DNA of 64,000 nt from a bacterium. GTDB taxonomy: Bacteria > Myxococcota > UBA727 > JAUIJE01. This document shows positions 17,481 through 25,095 of the stretch, piece by piece (positions within the stretch are counted from its first letter, which is position 1; every line of letters starts with the position of its first letter). The position numbers and the translations under genes are program-made. The notes under the pieces are model-generated. The model saw only the letters and a program-made list of their open reading frames with translations. It was not told where the DNA came from and made no database searches. The DNA lies in assembly GCA_030431455.1 (NCBI GenBank), contig JAUIJE010000006.1, positions 248,001 to 312,000 on the forward strand, written 5' to 3'.

Positions 17481-17619
17481 CCCTTCACGGCTCGCGAGCT
17501 CGCCGAATCAGGGGCCCCACTCCCCCCTCGAATCCTCCATGGCCTCCGGCCGTCGGATTCGATATCGTATGCCACTGCATACGACCAGCTGGGGTTTTGG
17601 GATGCGCTGTAGCTTCCCC

Positions 17620-19029
17620 CTAGGGTGTGTCGACGCGGCGGCCCTGGGCGAACACCATGTGGCGCCGGCGCAACGCCGACAGGTCCGTGAGCGGGTCGCC
17701 CTCGACGACGAGCACGTCGGCGCGCGCGCCTTCGGACAGCTCGCCAAAGCGGGGCATGCCCTCGCGCCACTTGAGCGCGGCCGCGTCCACCGTGGCGCGG
17801 TGCACGAGGACGTCCGCGGGCATGCCCGCGTCGTGCATCAAGTCCAGCTCCTCCAGGTAGCTCCCCCCGGGGAAGACCGCGGCGATGGGGCTGTCGGTGC
17901 CGGGCAACACCATGACCCCGGCTTCGTGCAGGCGCCGGACGTTATCGCGCAATGTTTTTGCATCTGCGATGGTGCGGGCGAAGTCCGCGAGCACCTCTTG
18001 CTCGTCGAAGGCCGCGCCCGCCTGGCCCGACACCGCGGCGAGGATGGCGGGATCGGTGGTGGGGGCGATGGCGGGGTCGGGCGCGTAGCGGCCCTGGGTC
18101 ATGTCGCGGGTGTTGTCGAACCCCGCCGCGGTGTAGGTCACGCCCACCTTCCGCTCGACGAGGGCGGCGATGAGCTCGTCGGAGATCGGGGCGTTGTACA
18201 CCCCGTGGGCGAGGTGGTCGGCGCCGGCGGCGAGGGCCTCGAGGCCGTCCTGGTTGGACCCGATGTGCACAAATACAGCCAGCCCCTCGTCGTGGGCGGC
18301 CCGGCTCAGGGCCTTTAGGCGGTCTACGTCGAGGCGCGGGGCCCCGGGGGGCAGGGCGTCGTGGATGATCTTGATGTGCCCGGCGCCGCGCTCCTTCATC
18401 GTTCGGACGAGGGCGGCGGCGTCGGCGGCGCGCTCCAGGGTCGGGACTTGGCCGGCGAGCAGCGCGCCCAGCGGCCAGGGGAGCAGGGCCTTGATCGCGG
18501 GGATGGGGTGGCCGCCGGGGGCGGTGATCGGCTCGTGGCCAAAAAAGATGCGCGGGCCCGGCAATGTCCCTGCTTCGGTCTTCGCCGCGAGCTCGGCCAG
18601 CTCCGCGGGGTCGCCGCCCATGTCGTAGACGGTGGTGATGCCGGTGTGCAGCCAGGCTTCGAGGTTGTGGGCCGCGTCAGGGGCGGTGAACGCCCAGGGG
18701 GGCGCGTCGGTGGCGGTGACATGCACGTGGGTGTCGACGAGCCCCGGCATCACGGTGTGCCCCCCCACGTCGATGCGCGCGGCCCCCGCGGGCCAGGTCT
18801 GGGGGGCGCCGGCTTGGACGACGGTGAGCCGCCCCCCGGCAAAACACACCGTGGCGTCATCGACGGGCACCAGCGCGGGCCCGGTCAACACGCGGCCCCC
18901 CACCAGGCAGACCGCGTCGGGGGCGGGGCTCACCCGGGCCAATGGGGGATAGCTGGCCCGGCACCCCGCGCCCGCGGCGCCGGCGGCCGCGACCAGTGCG
19001 GCCAAGGCCCACAGAAATTGAACTTTCAT
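17620..19029 (-). CDS. Secreted lipoprotein amidohydrolase
   Basis: A 469-residue TIM-barrel metal-dependent hydrolase of the amidohydrolase superfamily, exported as a lipoprotein (MKVQFLWALAALVAAAGAAGAGC). The metal sites are recognisable: GLVDTHVHV (HxH), a Lys in HIKIIHDALPPG that could be the carboxylated ligand, then FVHIGSN, DHLAHG and the Asp in LPGTDSP. The small N- and C-terminal beta domain surrounds the barrel as in imidazolonepropionase-like and dipeptidase-like members; the substrate is not predictable. A perfect inverted repeat overlaps its start codon, and a TetR regulator is divergent, so it is very probably under that regulator. Confidence 0.9.
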   Translation of the reverse strand: MKVQFLWALAALVAAAGAAGAGCRASYPPLARVSPAPDAVCLVGGRVLTGPALVPVDDATVCFAGGRLTVVQAGAPQTWPAGAARIDVGGHTVMPGLVDTHVHVTATDAPPWAFTAPDAAHNLEAWLHTGITTVYDMGGDPAELAELAAKTEAGTLPGPRIFFGHEPITAPGGHPIPAIKALLPWPLGALLAGQVPTLERAADAAALVRTMKERGAGHIKIIHDALPPGAPRLDVDRLKALSRAAHDEGLAVFVHIGSNQDGLEALAAGADHLAHGVYNAPISDELIAALVERKVGVTYTAAGFDNTRDMTQGRYAPDPAIAPTTDPAILAAVSGQAGAAFDEQEVLADFARTIADAKTLRDNVRRLHEAGVMVLPGTDSPIAAVFPGGSYLEELDLMHDAGMPADVLVHRATVDAAALKWREGMPRFGELSEGARADVLVVEGDPLTDLSALRRRHMVFAQGRRVDTP

Positions 19030-19047
19030 GTTACTAGTCGTAACATG
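19027..19047. promoter_or_regulatory. Perfect inverted-repeat operator between amidohydrolase and tetR-type gene
   Basis: CATGTTAC (19027-19034), spacer TAGTC, GTAACATG (19040-19047): 8-bp arms without mismatch. The left end contains the start codon of the amidohydrolase gene on the minus strand and the right end is 11 bp before the TetR-family start. The position and shape are those of an autoregulatory TetR operator controlling both genes. Confidence 0.75.
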
Positions 19048-19058
19048 CCCGGGCGCCC

Positions 19059-19706
19059 ATGCCGAGCCCCCCTGCCAAACCTGCGCGCCGCCGCCGGCCC
19101 TACCACCACGGCAACCTGCCCGCGGCCGCGGTGCGGGAGGCCAAGCGGTTGCTCACCGGTCGGACCAAGCGCGACTTCACCCTCGCTGAGGTCGCGGCCG
19201 CCCTGGGGGTGTCACACCAGGCCCTGTACCGGCACTTCTCGGGCAAGCGGGGCCTGCTCGCGGCCTTGGCCCTGGAGGGACACCGCACGTTCTATGCGCA
19301 GTTGGTGCGGCGCACCGAGGGCCTGTCCGGGCGCGGGCTGCTGCGGGCCACCGCCCAATGTTATTGTGACATCGCCCGGCACGACCTCGCGGTGTTCCGC
19401 GCGATGTTCGACCCCGGGCTGACCACCAAAAAGGACTTCCCCGACCTGCGCGAGGCCTCGGACCGCAACTTCGCGGCCCTGGGGCAGATTCTCCAGCGGG
19501 TGGGCAACCAGAGCCCCCTGCCGCCCGCGGTGGTGCAGGCCGCGGTGTGGTCCGCGCTCCACGGCATGGCCGTGCTCGAGGCCGAGGGCTGGTTGAGCCA
19601 GCGCGCGGGGCTGACCAAGGCCCAGCTCGCCGCCGATTTGCCCTGCGCCACCGCCGATGCGCTCTACGACGGGCTGCTCCAAGGTCAGGTGGAGTCCGCC
19701 GGGTAA
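19059..19706 (+). CDS. TetR-family transcriptional regulator
   Basis: A 215-residue TetR-type repressor. The N-terminal DNA-binding domain is clear: RRRPYHHGNLPAAAVREAKR is followed by FTLAEVAAALGVSHQALYRH and the FSGKRGLLAALA stretch. The YHHGNL start is typical of a TetR subgroup (WHG-type C-terminal domain). The C-terminal ligand domain contains CYCDIARHDLAVFRAMFDPG. Its start is 11 bp from a perfect 21-bp inverted repeat shared with the divergent amidohydrolase lipoprotein, so it most likely represses itself and that gene. No strong ribosome site precedes the ATG, and the leader between operator and start is very short. Its 3-prime end overlaps the convergent folB fusion by 22 nt. Confidence 0.93.
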   Translation: MPSPPAKPARRRRPYHHGNLPAAAVREAKRLLTGRTKRDFTLAEVAAALGVSHQALYRHFSGKRGLLAALALEGHRTFYAQLVRRTEGLSGRGLLRATAQCYCDIARHDLAVFRAMFDPGLTTKKDFPDLREASDRNFAALGQILQRVGNQSPLPPAVVQAAVWSALHGMAVLEAEGWLSQRAGLTKAQLAADLPCATADALYDGLLQGQVESAG

Positions 19707-20434
19707 TAGTGCAGAGCCTCGACGGGGGTCACGGGGGCGTCCACCGCGATCTCGTCATCGGGAACAAACGCCGGCCGGTCCACACAGAGCACGGTGTGTT
19801 CTTCGTCGGTGGGGTTGTCGTACCGGTGGGGCAGGTCGTGCGGCCAGCTCACCACCGCGCCGCTCACCTGGGGCACGCCCTGGAGCAGCAGGCCGCTCGA
19901 CAACATCATCTCGCGCTCGTGCATGGTCTTGTGCACGTGGGTGGGGATTGATTTCCCCGGGCCCACCCGGAGCCGGTAGATGCCGCAGTCGCGGGTCTCG
20001 TAGATGACGTCCACGGTGCCGAAGGGTTTTTGTTCATGACCGACCTCGAAGTCCCCGCGCCGGCGGTGCACGATGAGCGACGGGCGGGCCGCGGACAGGG
20101 CGGCGGGTTTTTCCAAGGTCAGGGTCACAGACTCGATCTGGGCCCGGGGCGCGTCGGGCACAGGGGGCGCGAGCAGGTACGCGCACAATGCTTCTGCAGC
20201 GGTCTCGAGCAACAAAAAGTGGCAGCTCTCGAGCAAAAAGCGCAGCTCGGCGGAGATCTTGGCGTAGTCCACGGTGCCGGACAGCCCGGTGCGGTGGTGG
20301 GCCTGGGCCTCGAGGGCGAGGTCCACATCGACGGTGAGGGGCTGGGGCGTGAGCCGCTCGTGGGGGTAGACCCCGATGATGCAATGCACGGCCAAGCCGC
20401 GCAGGCGGATGATGTCGCAGGGACGTTCGCTCAT
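19685..20434 (-). CDS. folB: Dihydroneopterin aldolase (FolB) fused to a cupin domain
   Basis: A 249-residue two-domain protein. Residues 1-120 are FolB: VHCIIGVYPHER with catalytic-type Glu26, VDYAKI, and the conserved Lys109 in LTLEKPAAL. FolB cleaves or epimerises dihydroneopterin in folate or tetrahydromonapterin synthesis. Residues about 140-249 form a cupin-like barrel with THVHKTMHERE and a later WPHDLPHRY, a possible 2-His/Glu metal site. Stand-alone FolB is about 120 residues, so the C-terminal half is an extra domain. The start at 20434 fits the domain; the longer frame from 20470 would run into the upstream gene. It lies 10 nt behind a folM-like reductase, so the pair forms a pterin operon. 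Confidence 0.9.
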   Translation of the reverse strand: MSERPCDIIRLRGLAVHCIIGVYPHERLTPQPLTVDVDLALEAQAHHRTGLSGTVDYAKISAELRFLLESCHFLLLETAAEALCAYLLAPPVPDAPRAQIESVTLTLEKPAALSAARPSLIVHRRRGDFEVGHEQKPFGTVDVIYETRDCGIYRLRVGPGKSIPTHVHKTMHEREMMLSSGLLLQGVPQVSGAVVSWPHDLPHRYDNPTDEEHTVLCVDRPAFVPDDEIAVDAPVTPVEALHYYPADST

Positions 20435-20444
20435 GGGACCATTC

Positions 20445-21170
20445 TCACAACCGCGTGAAGCGTCCGCCATCCACCCGCAAGACGTGGCCGGTGACGTAGG
20501 GCGCGTCGAGGGCGAGGTAGGCCACCGCCGAGGCGATGTCCTCGGCGCGGCCTTCCCGCTGCAGGGGGATGCGCTTCAGGATCTGGGCCCGGGTCTTTTC
20601 GTCGTAGTCCTCGGGGAACATGACCGTGCCCGGGGCCACCGCGTTGACCCGCACGGTGGGCGCGAGCTCGACCGCGAGGGCCCGGCTGAGCATGTCGAGG
20701 CCGGCCTTGCTCACGCTGTAATGGGCATAGCCGGACAGGGGGCGTTCGCTCCCGATGTCGGTGATGTGCACGATGCTCGGGTCGGTCCCCGTTTGCAGGG
20801 CCGGAAGCAGGGCTTGGCTCAAAAAGAACGGCGCGTCCACGTTGACCGCGAGCATGCGCCGGTAGTGGGCCACGCTGATGTCGCCGAACGCGACCTTCTC
20901 GAACAGCCCCGCGTTGTGCACCACCACGTCGAGGACCGGGCTCTTTTTGAGGATGGCCCCGGCCAGCCGCCTGACCTCCTCGAGGTCGGACAGGTCCGCT
21001 TGGTGCACGTGGGCGGCGCGGCCCTGCTGCCGGGCTTTTTCGGCCACGCCCTCGGCCCCGTCGCGCGACCGGTTGACGCACAGGTGCAGGTCACAGCCGC
21101 GCGACAGCAACGTCTCAGCAATGCAGAGGCCGAGCCGTTGCCCGGCGCCGGTCACCACCGCGGTGGGCAT
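20445..21170 (-). CDS. folM: Pteridine/dihydromonapterin reductase-like SDR (FolM/PTR1 type)
   Basis: A 241-residue SDR. The nucleotide motif TGAGQRLGL, with Arg at this place, and the N-R-S sequence after strand 2 (CVNRSRDGAE) are marks of pteridine reductases and FolM, which reduce dihydromonapterin or dihydrofolate with NADPH. The catalytic Ser lies in HITDIGSERP and the Tyr-Lys pair in YSVSKAGLD. Its position directly in front of a FolB-type aldolase supports a role in pterin metabolism: reductase and aldolase/epimerase are successive functions in tetrahydromonapterin synthesis. The family assignment is strong; the exact pterin substrate is inferred. Confidence 0.87.
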   Translation of the reverse strand: MPTAVVTGAGQRLGLCIAETLLSRGCDLHLCVNRSRDGAEGVAEKARQQGRAAHVHQADLSDLEEVRRLAGAILKKSPVLDVVVHNAGLFEKVAFGDISVAHYRRMLAVNVDAPFFLSQALLPALQTGTDPSIVHITDIGSERPLSGYAHYSVSKAGLDMLSRALAVELAPTVRVNAVAPGTVMFPEDYDEKTRAQILKRIPLQREGRAEDIASAVAYLALDAPYVTGHVLRVDGGRFTRL

Positions 21171-21203
21171 CAGGGCGCGCTCCTCGTCGAGAACACCGGG
21201 CGC

Positions 21204-21692
21204 TCAGTCCCGAAAGTTGTTGTAGGTGAGCGCGACCGGGAGGTCTTTGTCCTTGAGCATGGCGATGACCGCCTGCAGGTCGTCCCGCTTCTTGCCCGTG
21301 ACCCGGACCGCGTCGCCCTGGATCGCCGGCGTGACCTTGAGTGACTTTTCGTCCTTGATCATCTTCACGATCTTCTTCGCGTTCTCTTTGTCGATGCCCT
21401 TTTTCAGCAGCACCTCCATGTTGAACGTCTGGCCCCCCGCGGGCTGGGGGTCCTTTTTGTCGAGGAACTTCAGCGAGAGCTTGCGCTTGACGAACTTGTC
21501 CTCGAGCACCTGGTACGCGGCGATGACCCGGTCCTCCCCGTTGGCGCTGATCTTGAATCCGGCGTCGGTGCGCTCGATGTTCGCGTCGGTGCCCTGAAAA
21601 TCGTAGCGCTGGCGCAGCTCGCGCACCGCCTGGTCATAGGCATTGGTCACTTCGTGATCGTCGACTTCGCTCACCACGTCAAAGGATGGCAT
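21204..21692 (-). CDS. yajQ: YajQ-family nucleotide-binding protein
   Basis: A 162-residue full-length member of the UPF0234/YajQ family: MPSFDVVSEVDDHEVTNA at the start, RYDFQG, KRKLSLKFLD, GIDKENAKKIVKMIKD, VTGKKRDDLQAVI and ending VALTYNNFRD. YajQ-family proteins bind nucleotides; in Xanthomonas a member binds cyclic di-GMP and modulates a transcription factor. Whether this one does so is unknown. It lies between purD (16 nt upstream) and the pterin genes (33 nt downstream), all on the minus strand, so a single long transcript from the lipoprotein gene at 24053 through folB is plausible. Confidence 0.95.
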   Translation of the reverse strand: MPSFDVVSEVDDHEVTNAYDQAVRELRQRYDFQGTDANIERTDAGFKISANGEDRVIAAYQVLEDKFVKRKLSLKFLDKKDPQPAGGQTFNMEVLLKKGIDKENAKKIVKMIKDEKSLKVTPAIQGDAVRVTGKKRDDLQAVIAMLKDKDLPVALTYNNFRD

Positions 21693-21708
21693 TCGGTACT
21701 CCTCCAGG

Positions 21709-22992
21709 TCACAACAGCGACGCGCCGATGTCGCGCCGCACTTGTTTGTCGTCCAATGTCACTTGCCGTTCGAGGGCGTAGGCGGCCTCCACCGCCGCCC
21801 GCATGTCCTCGCGCCGGGCGCAACAGGCCAAGACCCGGCCCCCCGACGAGACCAACCCCTGGGCCCCGGCCTTGACCCCGGCGTAAAAGACCGCGTCGTC
21901 CCCGCCCACCGGGGGCACCGACAGCGCCTTGCCGGTCTCGGCGGGGCCGGGGTAGCCCGCGCTCGCCACCACCACCGCGCACGTCGGGCGGCAGGTGAGG
22001 GTCAGGTTCTCGTCGACGTCGCCCCCCCGGGCCACGGCCAGGAGCGTCTCGGTCAGATCCTGTTCGAGCCCGAACAGCACCGCCTGGGCCTCGGGGTCGC
22101 CAAAGCGCACGTTGAACTCGACGATGGCGAGCCGGCCGGTGCCCCGGTCCCACATCAGCCCCGCGTAGAGCAGGCCCCGGTAGGGCGCACCCCGCCGCGA
22201 CATCTCCGCGAGCACGGGGGCGAACACGTCCCGCTGCACCCGGGCCATAAACGCCGCGTCGATGCCGTCGTCGGGCCCGAGGGGGGCCACCGCGCCCATG
22301 CCCCCGGTGTTCGGGCCTTGGCCCCCGTCGAAGAGCTGTTTGTGATCGCGCGCCACCGGCAACAACAGGGCCCGGGCGCCGTCGCACACCCCGAGCACGC
22401 TCAGCTCTTCCCCGACGAGGAAGGACTCGATCACCACCGTCTGGCCGGCGTCGCCAAACCGCGCCGGCCCGCCCACCCCAAAGTACTCGTCGAGCACCGC
22501 GCGGGCCGCGGCCACGTTGTCGGCGATGGTCACGCCCTTGCCCCCGCAGAGCCCATCGGCCTTGATCACCACCCGCTCGCCGGGGCCGAACGCGTCGAGC
22601 GCGGCCCGGGCCTCTTCGATGGTCGCGCACACGTCGAATCGAGCGGTGTCCGCCCCCGCGGCCCGGCACACGTCCTTCATGAACGCCTTGCTGCCCTCGA
22701 GGGTGGCCGCGGCCTGGGAAGGACCAAAACACGCGACCCCGGCGTCGGCCAGCGCGTCGGCCACGCCGTCGACCAAGGGCTGTTCGGGCCCCACGAGCAC
22801 AAAGTCCACCTCGAGCGAACGGGCCAGGCCCACCACCCCGTGGTGGCCGGCGCGGTCGGGGGCGGGGCAGGGCACGGTCTTTTCGATGCCGGCGTTGCCC
22901 GGGCTGCACCACACGTCGTGCCCATGTTCCTGCAGGTGGTGGCACAGGGCGTGTTCGCGTCCGCCGCCGCCGAGCACCAACACCCGGCTCAT
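21709..22992 (-). CDS. purD: Phosphoribosylamine-glycine ligase (GARS)
   Basis: A 427-residue ATP-grasp enzyme of purine synthesis that joins glycine to phosphoribosylamine to form GAR. The N-terminal domain starts with MSRVLVLGGGGREHALC. The hallmarks follow in order: WCSPGNAGI, VGPEQPLVDG, GSKAFMK, VIKADGLCGGKGV, ESFLVGEELSV, DHKQLFDGGQGPNTGGMGA and NVRFGDPEAQ. The length is normal. A much longer open frame runs upstream through the next gene, but the GARS N-terminus fixes the ATG at 22992, where it overlaps the upstream lipoprotein stop by 4 nt. It is followed by yajQ. Confidence 0.97.
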   Translation of the reverse strand: MSRVLVLGGGGREHALCHHLQEHGHDVWCSPGNAGIEKTVPCPAPDRAGHHGVVGLARSLEVDFVLVGPEQPLVDGVADALADAGVACFGPSQAAATLEGSKAFMKDVCRAAGADTARFDVCATIEEARAALDAFGPGERVVIKADGLCGGKGVTIADNVAAARAVLDEYFGVGGPARFGDAGQTVVIESFLVGEELSVLGVCDGARALLLPVARDHKQLFDGGQGPNTGGMGAVAPLGPDDGIDAAFMARVQRDVFAPVLAEMSRRGAPYRGLLYAGLMWDRGTGRLAIVEFNVRFGDPEAQAVLFGLEQDLTETLLAVARGGDVDENLTLTCRPTCAVVVASAGYPGPAETGKALSVPPVGGDDAVFYAGVKAGAQGLVSSGGRVLACCARREDMRAAVEAAYALERQVTLDDKQVRRDIGASLL

Positions 22993-24053
22993 GGCGCGAC
23001 CCCGATGTCGAAGGCCCGCACCGCGGTCCCGCCCCGGCCGTCGCGCATCACCACCCAGGCGTGCACCACGTCGTCGACCACCGCCTCGCCCTCCTCGGGC
23101 CAGGTGAAGAGCACCCCGGGGGTGAGCGCGTCGGGGGGCACCTCGGGACAGGTGACGCCGCGCGGCGCGTAGACCTGGGTCACCACGTGCACGTCGCGGG
23201 TCAGCTCCCGGCGCAAGATCCCGCCGGTCACGTACCATTGGAAGGTGGGGATCTCGCACTGCGCCTCGACCACGAACCGCTGGGCCTTCTCCGCGTCGGG
23301 CATGGTGGTGAGCGCATCGTCCGAGCGCAGGTTGAGCCCGGAAAAATCCGCCACCAAGGTCTCGTAGCTCTCCAGGCTGTCCGGGTCGTAGCGGGGAATG
23401 AAGCGCACCGTCTGGCCGCGCCCGACGGTGGTGACCGCCTCGCCGCCGACCTTGTCTTCGCGCACCTCCACCGCGGTGAGCACGGGGTTTGCGTTGGGGC
23501 GCAGTTGCCCCCCTTCGTCGCGCCACACGTCGAAGGGCCCGAAGCTCTCGTCCGCGGTGGCCAGCCGGGCGGGGGGCATCACCGTCACCCGCTTGAACCC
23601 GTCGGCGTACATGCCTTGGTATTTGCCGCTCACACCCACAATGGCATTGTGGCCGAGCATCGCCGCCAGCCACCGCTCGGTGGTCGAGTACGGGCCGCGA
23701 TCGCCCTCTGGCCCTCCAAAGCTCTCGGGAAACAGGCCGGGGGCGAACGCCACCGGCCCCCCCGGGCCCTCGCCCAAGGTCACGCGGTCTTCGCAGGTGG
23801 GGTCCATGTCCAAGACCTCGTCGCGCCGCAGCGGACAGGTCCAGAAGGTCGCGTCCACCTCGACCACACCGTCGGGCGCGCCCCACACCGGGGTGATGAC
23901 CGCGTCGGTGCCCGACGGGACCTGGGTCGGGGTCGCCACCACCGCCAGCAACCGAAAGTCGGTGACCGCGTACGCGGGCGCGAACGGGTCGTCGCACCCG
24001 CCGCCCAGCACCGCCCCAAGAAGGCCCAACAGGGCCCCGGCCATTCGCACCAT
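22989..24053 (-). CDS. Lipoprotein of unknown function, coupled to purD
   Basis: A 354-residue predicted lipoprotein; the start MVRMAGALLGLLGAVLGGGC gives a good signal and lipobox LGGGC. The body has beta-rich Ig-like segments (FRLLAVVATPTQVPSGTDAV near the N-terminus, VHAWVVMRDGRGG near the C-terminus) and a few Cys (WTCPLRRDEVL, PTCEDRV). I do not recognise a family. It begins the minus-strand run that continues with purD through a 4-nt overlap, an odd pairing of a surface protein with a purine gene; this may just reflect gene packing. It is divergent from the thioredoxin-like gene, with 76 bp between. Confidence 0.82.
   Translation of the reverse strand: MVRMAGALLGLLGAVLGGGCDDPFAPAYAVTDFRLLAVVATPTQVPSGTDAVITPVWGAPDGVVEVDATFWTCPLRRDEVLDMDPTCEDRVTLGEGPGGPVAFAPGLFPESFGGPEGDRGPYSTTERWLAAMLGHNAIVGVSGKYQGMYADGFKRVTVMPPARLATADESFGPFDVWRDEGGQLRPNANPVLTAVEVREDKVGGEAVTTVGRGQTVRFIPRYDPDSLESYETLVADFSGLNLRSDDALTTMPDAEKAQRFVVEAQCEIPTFQWYVTGGILRRELTRDVHVVTQVYAPRGVTCPEVPPDALTPGVLFTWPEEGEAVVDDVVHAWVVMRDGRGGTAVRAFDIGVAP
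23639..23649. repeat. Iterated dyad CAATGNCATTG, perfect copy
   Basis: CAATGGCATTG inside the lipoprotein gene, read on the minus strand as Asn-Ala-Ile. Confidence 0.6.
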
Positions 24054-24129
24054 GCCGCCTGTTAGTACGGCCGTATGCGCCACGAAAGCCCGCTTTGCCC
24101 CCGCCGGGTCCGGCCGCTATCGTCGCGCC

Positions 24130-25095
24130 ATGCGCGCCCCCTGGCTTTTGTGTTCGGGCCTTGTTTTGGCTGTCCCCGTCCTGTCCGTGCCCGCGGCGGC
24201 GGGCCCCCCCCACGCCGGGGTCACCTTCTTCGAGGGCAGCGTGCAAGACGCCCTCGCCTCGGCCCAAAAGGGGCAACAGACCGTGCTCGTCGAGGTGTAC
24301 GCGACGTGGTGCGGGCCCTGTAAGCGCCAAGCCAAAGAGGTGTTCGACACCGCCGACGGCGCGCTCCTCGCCAAAGGCACCATCCCGCTGCGCCTCGACT
24401 TCGACGCCCCCGCGCAGCAAGCGTTCATGAAGCAGCACAACGTGCTGTCGCTGCCCACGATCTTGTTCCTCCGCCCCGACGGCACCGAGATCGGTCGCAT
24501 CGAAGGTTACGAGGACAAAGCCGCGTTCTTGGCCGAGGCCGAGCCGCTGGTGCGCGGGGACGACGCCCTCGCCCGGGCGAAGGCCAAGCTGACCGGGCAG
24601 CGGGTGTTGCCCCCCCAAGAGGCGCGCGCCCTGCGTTTGACCGTGGCCCACGCCGAGCTCGTGCGCGGCCACACCCAGGTGGGCCTGCAGGGCCTCACCG
24701 AGCTCGCGCGATCGAAGACCGGCCCCGACGACGAGGTCGCGCAGGACGCGCTGTTTTTGAAGGGGCGCTATTTCTCGCGGGTCAAAGAAGACCACGCGCG
24801 GGGGCACGAGGTGTGGATGACGCTGTTCACGTCGTTCCCCACCGGCAAGTACCGCCAGACCGCCCTGTGGTGGGCGGCGGGCGACCTGCTCGCGCAGGGG
24901 GCGCCCGACGCTGCGATCGAGCTGTTGGCCGACCACACCCGCAGCGTCGAGGACGCGGACTTGTTCGTGTCCTTCGTCGAGGAACACCACGTCGGGGCCG
25001 AACAAGCCCGGCGCACCCTCGACAAGCTCAAGCTTCGGGCCCCGGACCGGGCGAAGCTGATGAAGCGGCTCGACAAGGTGGGTGGCAAGAGTTGA
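24130..25095 (+). CDS. Secreted thioredoxin-fold protein with helical C-terminal domain
   Basis: A 321-residue exported protein. The signal peptide MRAPWLLCSGLVLAVPVLS ends near AAAGPP. A thioredoxin domain (residues about 30-140) has the redox motif WCGPC at 60-64 and the cis-Pro loop LSLPTILF, followed by the IEGYEDKAAFL segment typical of DsbD-gamma-like thioredoxins. From about 150 the chain is helical with TPR-like pairs (ALFLKGRYFSRVKEDHARG, TALWWAAGDLLAQGAPDAAI). It probably reduces or relays disulfides in the periplasm. The TGA stop overlaps the TTG start of the glycosyltransferase gene, so the two are translationally coupled. Confidence 0.92.
   Translation: MRAPWLLCSGLVLAVPVLSVPAAAGPPHAGVTFFEGSVQDALASAQKGQQTVLVEVYATWCGPCKRQAKEVFDTADGALLAKGTIPLRLDFDAPAQQAFMKQHNVLSLPTILFLRPDGTEIGRIEGYEDKAAFLAEAEPLVRGDDALARAKAKLTGQRVLPPQEARALRLTVAHAELVRGHTQVGLQGLTELARSKTGPDDEVAQDALFLKGRYFSRVKEDHARGHEVWMTLFTSFPTGKYRQTALWWAAGDLLAQGAPDAAIELLADHTRSVEDADLFVSFVEEHHVGAEQARRTLDKLKLRAPDRAKLMKRLDKVGGKS

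Noticed and set aside
17333-17770. Open frame on the minus strand between the activator and amidohydrolase genes
   Set aside because: It spans two hairpins and antisense coding sequence, Arg-rich, without start signals.
21709-25005. A 1098-codon minus-strand open frame that would fuse purD to upstream sequence
   Set aside because: Upstream of 22992 it reads Arg/Gly-rich nonsense across the opposite-strand thioredoxin gene and another frame of the lipoprotein gene. The GARS N-terminus and the ATGA overlap set the true start.
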